A stretch of DNA of 64,000 nt from positions 5,058,036 through 5,122,035 of the forward strand of contig OY754987.1 in the NCBI GenBank assembly GCA_963576475.1, given 5' to 3'. This DNA comes from Molanna angustata (Eukaryota > Arthropoda > Insecta > Trichoptera > Molannidae). The stretch's first letter is position 1, and each line of letters opens with the position of its first letter. A program made the position numbers and the translations under genes. The notes below the pieces were generated by a model that had not been told where the DNA came from, ran no database searches, and saw nothing but the letters and a program-made list of their open reading frames with translations. Below, piece after piece: positions 59,162 through 64,000 of this stretch.

Positions 59162-60690
59162 ATGAATTATTGTTCGTATGCACAAAAGAACATGTTGGTG
59201 GAATTAATGAATGAAGAAAAGGAGTTGCAGTCCGGCAAATTTACCAATACATTTTCGAGGAATACGGCGAAAATGCGGTGGATGGAAATCGCCGGTAAAC
59301 TGAATTCGATTCCCGGTGCAAACAAGGATTGGATGCATTGGCGGAAGGTAAGCAGCATTCATTTTTGAGATTTTGTTTTGAGCTGTTTTTTAAATAGAAA
59401 TTTAATGATTTTATGATAAAATAAAACAAGCTTTCTTAATCAACAAAATGACGTGCTTCTATCGAATACACTTCTTATTGTTGACAAGTAAAACGAGTGA
59501 AAATAACCACATTTTGAAACCACGTGTTAACTATCGTTCAAAATTGATAAGGAATAAATAACTTTACCATATAACTTTTGTTTAACGCTTAGCATAAGTA
59601 AATACTGTTACATTTTTTATTATATCAATATTTGACACCTAATCTAAGTCAATTTTGAAAAAATGGTGGTTTTAACATTTGCATTCATGTCAAAACCTAT
59701 AGAACAAAATATGAATTAGTGTATTTACTTATTAGATTCTTTCAATGCTATGAAGGCACGTGGAGAATTAGATACAACCATGAACTAGAGAGCCTATTTA
59801 ACGAACCGAATATTGTTCAAACAATAAAAATTGGGAGGCTTCGCTGGTTAGGACACGTGCATCGTATGGAAGATGATCACGCCAAAAAGAATCCTTACAA
59901 CATGTCCGGAGGGAAGAAGAAATGTGGGAAGACCTAGACTACGATGGATGGATGGAGTTGAAAGGGACCTTCAGACAGCCGGTGTGCGGAACTGGAGAGA
60001 GAAGGCTATGGACAGGGTGCAATGGAGACAATTCCTTGAGGAGGCCAAGGCCCATCCCGGGCTGTGGAGCCACTGATGATGATGACTTATTAGATTCTTT
60101 CAATGCTTGAAATTATTTAAATTTTTATAAAGATTTGTTAAGTTGTAAGACCACAAATGTAGGTATAATTTTACTGAATAATATTATCATTGTTTTATTC
60201 TTTACAGACATGGCATGACATCCGATCCAAAGCCAAATCAAAAGAGGCTGCTCTGCGAAGGGAAAGGAGAGGGACTGGTGGAGGGCCACCCGTTGGCAGT
60301 CAGTTGACCCCGTCGGAAGAGGCCATAGTAACTATGCTCACGCCAACATTGATAGTTGGCCATTCAGAAAGTGGAGAATCGGAGGTCAACGTTATAATTG
60401 ATCAACCAACTAATGAGAATGCAGGGGAAGTTGTTAATTTCCCAACAAAGGAAATAAATTTCCCAATAGGGGAAAGATTCAACTGCTCGACAGCTGCAGA
60501 GGAGTTCCCTAGTTTGGAACGACGAGAGAGAATCACGCCTCTTCTTAGAAGACGAGGAGTACAAGATGAGTTGGTGGTATTAGCTGGCAAAAAATTGGAA
60601 ATTAAGGAGAAATACCTAGAAAAAAAATTAATATTAATGGAGCGGCAAACTATTGCCCTCGAAAAGATTGCCGCTTCGTTCAAGAAATAG
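59162..60690 (+). CDS. Harbinger accessory protein, Myb/SANT-like DNA-binding, two exons
   Basis: The exons are 59162-59347 (donor GTAAGC) and 60208-60690 (acceptor TTTACAG). They join in frame to 222 residues. Residues about 5-75 form a Myb/SANT- or zeste-like DNA-binding domain (SYAQKNMLVELMNEEKEL, AKMRWMEIAGKLNSI, WMHWRKTWHDIRSKAKSK). The middle is Gly/Pro/Glu-rich. Residues about 185-222 look like a coiled coil (LAGKKLEIKEKYLEKKLI, ALEKIAASFK). In the Harbinger superfamily such a Myb-like partner helps bring the transposase to the nucleus and to the element ends. The gene converges on the transposase gene. Both exons are open, so it may still work. The 860-base intron holds an RTE tail. 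Confidence 0.85.
59750..60084 (+). mobile_element. RTE-like retrotransposon tail in the Myb-gene intron, 23-bp TSD
   Basis: The segment is flanked by perfect 23-base direct repeats, ACTTATTAGATTCTTTCAAT plus GCT, at 59727-59749 and 60085-60107. It encodes the C-terminal end of an RTE-type ORF2 (RLRWLGHVHRMEDDHA, then after a frame change GRRNVGRPRLRWMDGVERDL, GVRNWREKAMDRVQWRQFLE, AKAHPGLWSH, stop) and ends in a short GATGATGATG run. The copy is 5'-truncated. Confidence 0.92.
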
Positions 60691-60704
60691 TGGTTATTGG
60701 TTTG

Positions 60705-62440
60705 TTTTCATCTCGCCTCCTCTCTGTTTTTATTATTGTATGTAAATCTTTTATTTCAATTAATTGTTACTTCTTTATTTTAGTTAATATAATATCATTG
60801 ATATATTTGTCTCGAGTATACATAATGCGTTTTAATTTAGTTGGGATGGCCAATGACGAGTAATTTTTCAAATATAAATGATTTTTTATAATATGTTTTC
60901 ATCTCGCCTCCTCTCTGTTTTTATTATTGTATGTAAATCTTTTATTTCAATTAATTGTTACTTCTTTCTATATGTTTATTTAAGTTAATATAATATCATT
61001 GATATATTTGCCTCGAGTATACATAATGTGTTTTAATTTAGTTGGGATGGCCAATGACGAGTAATTTTTCAAATACAAATTATTTTTTATAATATGTTTT
61101 CATCTCGCCTCCTCTCTGTTTTTATTCTTGTATGTAAATCTTTTATTTCAATTAATTGTTACTTCTTTCTATATGTTTATTTAAGTTAATATAATATCAT
61201 TGATATATTTGTCTCAAAAATACATAATGTGTTTTAATTTAATTAGGGTGGCTAATCACGTGTGAATTTTTCAAATATAAATGATTTTTTATAATATGTT
61301 TTCATCTCGCCTCCTCTCTGTTTTTATTCTTGTATGTAAATCTTTTATTTCAATTAATTGTTACTTCTTTCTATATGTTTATTTAAGTTAATATAATATC
61401 ATTGATATATTTGTCTCAAAAATACATAATGTGTTTTAATTTAATTAGGGTGGCTAATCACGTGTGAATTTTTCAAATATAAATGATTTTTTATAATATG
61501 TTTTCATCTCGCCTCCTCTCTGTTTTTATTCTTGTATGTAAATCTTTTATTTCAATTAATTGTTACTTCTTTCTATATGTTTATTTAAGTTAATATAATA
61601 TCATTGATATATTTGTCTCAAAAATACATAATGTGTTTTAATTTAATTAGGGTGGCTAATGACGAGTAATTTTTCAAATACAAATTATTTTTTATAATAT
61701 GTTTTCATCTCGCCTCCTCTCTGTTTTTATTCTTGTATGTAAATCTTTTATTTCAATTAATTGTTACTTCTTTCTATATGTTTATTTAAGTTAATATAAT
61801 ATCATTGATATATTTGTCTCAAAAATACATAATGTGTTTTAATTTAATTAGGGTGGCTAATGACGAGTAATTTTTCAAATACAAATTATTTTTTATAATA
61901 TGTTTTCATCTCGCCTCCTCTCTGTTTTTATTCTTGTATGTAAATCTTTTATTTCAATTAATTGTTACTTCTTTCTATATGTTTATTTAAGTTAATATAA
62001 TATCATTGATATATTTGTCTCAAAAATACATAATGTGTTTTAATTTAATTAGGGTGGCTAATGACGAGTAATTTTTCAAATACAAATTATTTTTTATAAT
62101 ATGTTTTCATCTCGCCTCCTCTCTGTTTTTATTCTTGTATGTAAATCTTTTATTTCAATTAATTGTTACTTCTTTCTATATGTTTATTTAAGTTAATATA
62201 ATATCATTGATATATTTGTCTCAAAAATACATAATGTGTTTTAATTTAATTAGGGTGGCTAATGACGAGTAATTTTTCAAATACAAATTATTTTTTATAA
62301 TATGTTTTCATCTCGCCTCCTCTCTGTTTTTATTCTTGTATGTAAATCTTTTATTTCAATTAATTGTTACTTCTTTCTTTATGTTTATTTTAGTTTATAT
62401 AATATCATTGATATATTTGTCTCAAGTATACATAATGCGT
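60705..62440. repeat. About 201-bp tandem array inside the Harbinger element, nine copies
   Basis: TTTTCATCTCGCCTCCTCTC begins at 60705, 60896, 61097, 61299, 61501, 61702, 61903, 62104 and 62305. The first unit is 191 bases, the others 201-202. The last unit is incomplete at about 62440. Units 3-4 carry ATCACGTGTGAATTTTTC where others have ATGACGAGTAATTTTTC. The array starts 15 bases after the Myb-gene stop and so includes its 3' untranslated region. Confidence 0.95.
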
Positions 62441-63101
62441 ATATAAATAAATTATTTCATCTTGTCTTTATTTGTAAATACTTTAAGCTTATTTGTGTTC
62501 TTTTTTTGTAAATAAATTCTTTTCTATGCCACAGTAAATAGATACTTTTTTTTTTTTTCTTTAAGTTTTTAAATTTTTATAATATTAATTACCACCTATT
62601 TACCATATTATTTCATACAACTTTTTTCTGATTGACAAAAACCAAAAATTTTAATTTTATTAAAAATACATTGATGCAAACACAAAATGTGAAACTCTTC
62701 AGTTTTCTCTTCAGACATGCTATGTGATAGCACTTATTCTATTTCTTTACAATTTTTTGTTCATAAAAAAGGTTCATGCGATACAATGATTAGGTACACT
62801 AGGAATATGTTCAGAAATAAATTATAGAAATAGGACAGAAATTCATGGAAAACAGGATCGGTATGGATAAATAATAACTGGTAGTTTTTATGCAATACTC
62901 TTTTATTTACATGCTTATCACACAATATAAAGAAAATATAAAAAATCCTTATTTAAATTTACAAAAATATTACTCATTCAAGAAAAAAACAGACCATCTC
63001 TTTGAAAACATAAAAAACAAACAGGCTATTAGAAGACAAAATTTAAAAATATAGAATGTAATCATAGTGTTTTTTACTTATATTCATAAACATTTTGATA
63101 A
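62441..63101. other. AT-rich spacer between the array and the transposase gene
   Basis: No coding signal and no inverted or tandem structure was recognised. It presumably holds the 3' untranslated region of the transposase gene on the minus strand. Confidence 0.4.
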
Positions 63102-63807
63102 TTATGTGGAATAAGTATTTATAAGCCTTGTTCGTAATATCCTACCAGCTAACAAATCTCTGTTAGTACAATTACCATTAGATCTACTAGATGCACCATC
63201 TGGTATATCTAATGGATCCAGCAGTCCTAAATCAACATCTTGATCTTCCAAATAATGTGGAAGACTGAAATTATTAGCAACACACATATTATGTAACACT
63301 ACACACGCATTGATAATTTTTGTTGCCTTTTCTGGTGTGTAATGCAACATTCTTTGCTTGCAAAGACAACGAAATCGCATTTTTAACACACCATTGCAGC
63401 GTTCTATTGTCGCTCTTACTCTACAAAGAGCATTATTGAAACGCTCCTCTGCTTCTCCTTGTGGAGAATTTAATGGTGTTAGGAGCCAGGGTCTCAAAGG
63501 ATATCCTGAATCCCCAATAAGGTAAAATCCTTCATGACCACCACGGTACAGGTTTCTAAGTGCTGGCTCTACTAAGCTGTTATTCCATATGAAAGAATCG
63601 TGAGTGCTGCCAGGAAACAAAGCATTGACGTTTAATATTTTTAACGCTTCATCACAAATTAATTGCACGTTAATTGAGTGGTAACTTTTACGGTTCACGT
63701 ACACATGTTCAGGATAATTTAAGTTGTTACCTGCTGGCGGTACAATTGCAACATGGGTACAATCGATGCATCCGATTATACCTGGAAGGTTGTACTTTCT
63801 ATAAAAC
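63102..63807 (-). CDS. PIF/Harbinger DDE transposase (HARBI1-like), last exon
   Basis: The exon runs from a splice acceptor (minus strand TTTTTGTTTCAG, then GTTTTATAG at 63807) to TAA at 63102-63104, about 234 codons. It carries the nuclease domain of the DDE_Tnp_4 family with all three catalytic residues in expected settings: Asp in PGIIGCIDCTHVAIV, Asp in FYLIGDSGYPLRPWL, Glu in RVRATIERCNGVLKMRFRC. GSTHDSFIWNNS lies between the first two, and KIINACVVLHNM follows the last. I see no stop or frameshift. The N-terminal exon or exons lie beyond the window. Together with the Myb-like gene it would make the element autonomous. Confidence 0.92.
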
Positions 63808-64000
63808 CTGAAACAAAAAGTTAGTTTTGTTTATTTATTTATTAACTTTATGTACATAATGTGTACAATGGCAGATTTATTGCCATAAGGAAATTTCTTC
63901 CAACCAACCAAAGCAATGTGAGGCCATAAATATTGAAGTGTACATTACAGTTATGATGAAAAGAACCTATATTTATATATTATAAAAAAAAACAGATTGA
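63808..64000 (-). other. Transposase intron, incomplete
   Basis: This is the intron upstream of the transposase last exon. It carries a string, GGCAGATTTATTGCCATAAG then TTTCTTCCAACCAACC, similar to one near 3068 (TTATTGCCGTAGTGG, TTCTTCCAACCAATC), probably a small dispersed repeat. It runs to the window end. Confidence 0.5.

Larger units (their letters stand above)
58735..64000. mobile_element. PIF/Harbinger DNA transposon, two genes, runs past the window end
   Basis: The left end is GGGGTCTATTCTCCAATCTC, cutting into the retrotransposon frame right after its WND codons. Subterminal repeats follow: TGTCGAATGATTTGTCGCAT, AAATCATTCGACAT and ATCGTTCGACATC lie at 58794-58868 in both orientations and are candidate transposase-binding sites. 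Inside are a Myb/SANT-like gene (+, 59162-60690), a 201-bp tandem array (60705-62440) and a DDE transposase gene (-, from 63807 down to 63102, 5' exon outside the window). The right terminus is not in the window, so the length and target duplication cannot be read. Confidence 0.88.

Overview
This is a stretch of AT-rich animal nuclear DNA, most likely from an insect and probably a moth or butterfly. The two recognised host genes have short coding exons, GT-AG introns and long introns full of transposable elements. The lepidopteran guess rests on the mix of PIF/Harbinger, hAT-like, piggyBac-like, RTE-like and CR1/L2-like elements, tRNA-headed SINEs, many small palindromic elements and frequent TAGGTACCTAC-type strings. 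It is not proven. I see no bacterial operons, CRISPR arrays or stand-alone tRNA or rRNA genes.

Three host genes can be read, all on the + strand. (1) 25565-32273: a four-exon gene for a 246-residue nuclear protein with an N-terminal DEK-C domain, an acidic and lysine-rich middle, and a C-terminal SWIB/MDM2 domain. (2) 37528-46561: a nine-exon gene for the axonemal protein CFAP206, about 623 residues and intact from start to stop. (3) 48320-49000: an intact 226-codon reading frame for a basic protein I do not recognise, which carries a twice-repeated PS(M/I)FGKVY motif.

Most of the rest is repeats. 1-9600 holds a SINE, a small inverted-repeat element, a long degenerate array with a Helitron-like end (4770-6463) and decayed retrotransposon tails. 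9628-11013 is a 73-bp satellite of 19 copies. 11000-20150 holds palindromic elements, several RTE-like tails and a long dead CR1/L2-like retrotransposon (16886-19620). 20870-25040 holds diverged direct repeats and a 1.18-kb inverted-repeat element with an 8-bp target duplication. The introns of genes 1 and 2 contain SINEs, MITEs, retrotransposon tails and a second copy of the Helitron-like array. 34140-37291 holds a MITE, a dead DDE_3 transposase and an internally deleted Harbinger element whose empty target site also survives in the window.

The right-hand part is a nest of elements. A hAT-like element (50786-53085, TSD GTCTACAT) contains a piggyBac-like element (51000-52187, TTAA), a SINE and a five-copy 83-bp minisatellite. 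From 55388 to the window end, a minus-strand RNase-H-bearing non-LTR retrotransposon has had a piece of its own 3' coding region amplified into about 17 tandem 110-bp copies. It is cut at about 58735 by an autonomous-looking PIF/Harbinger transposon. That transposon has a two-exon Myb/SANT-like gene (+) and a convergent DDE transposase gene (-) with all three catalytic acidic residues visible. A 201-bp tandem array lies between the two genes, and an RTE tail with a perfect 23-bp target duplication sits in the Myb-gene intron. The window ends inside the Harbinger element.
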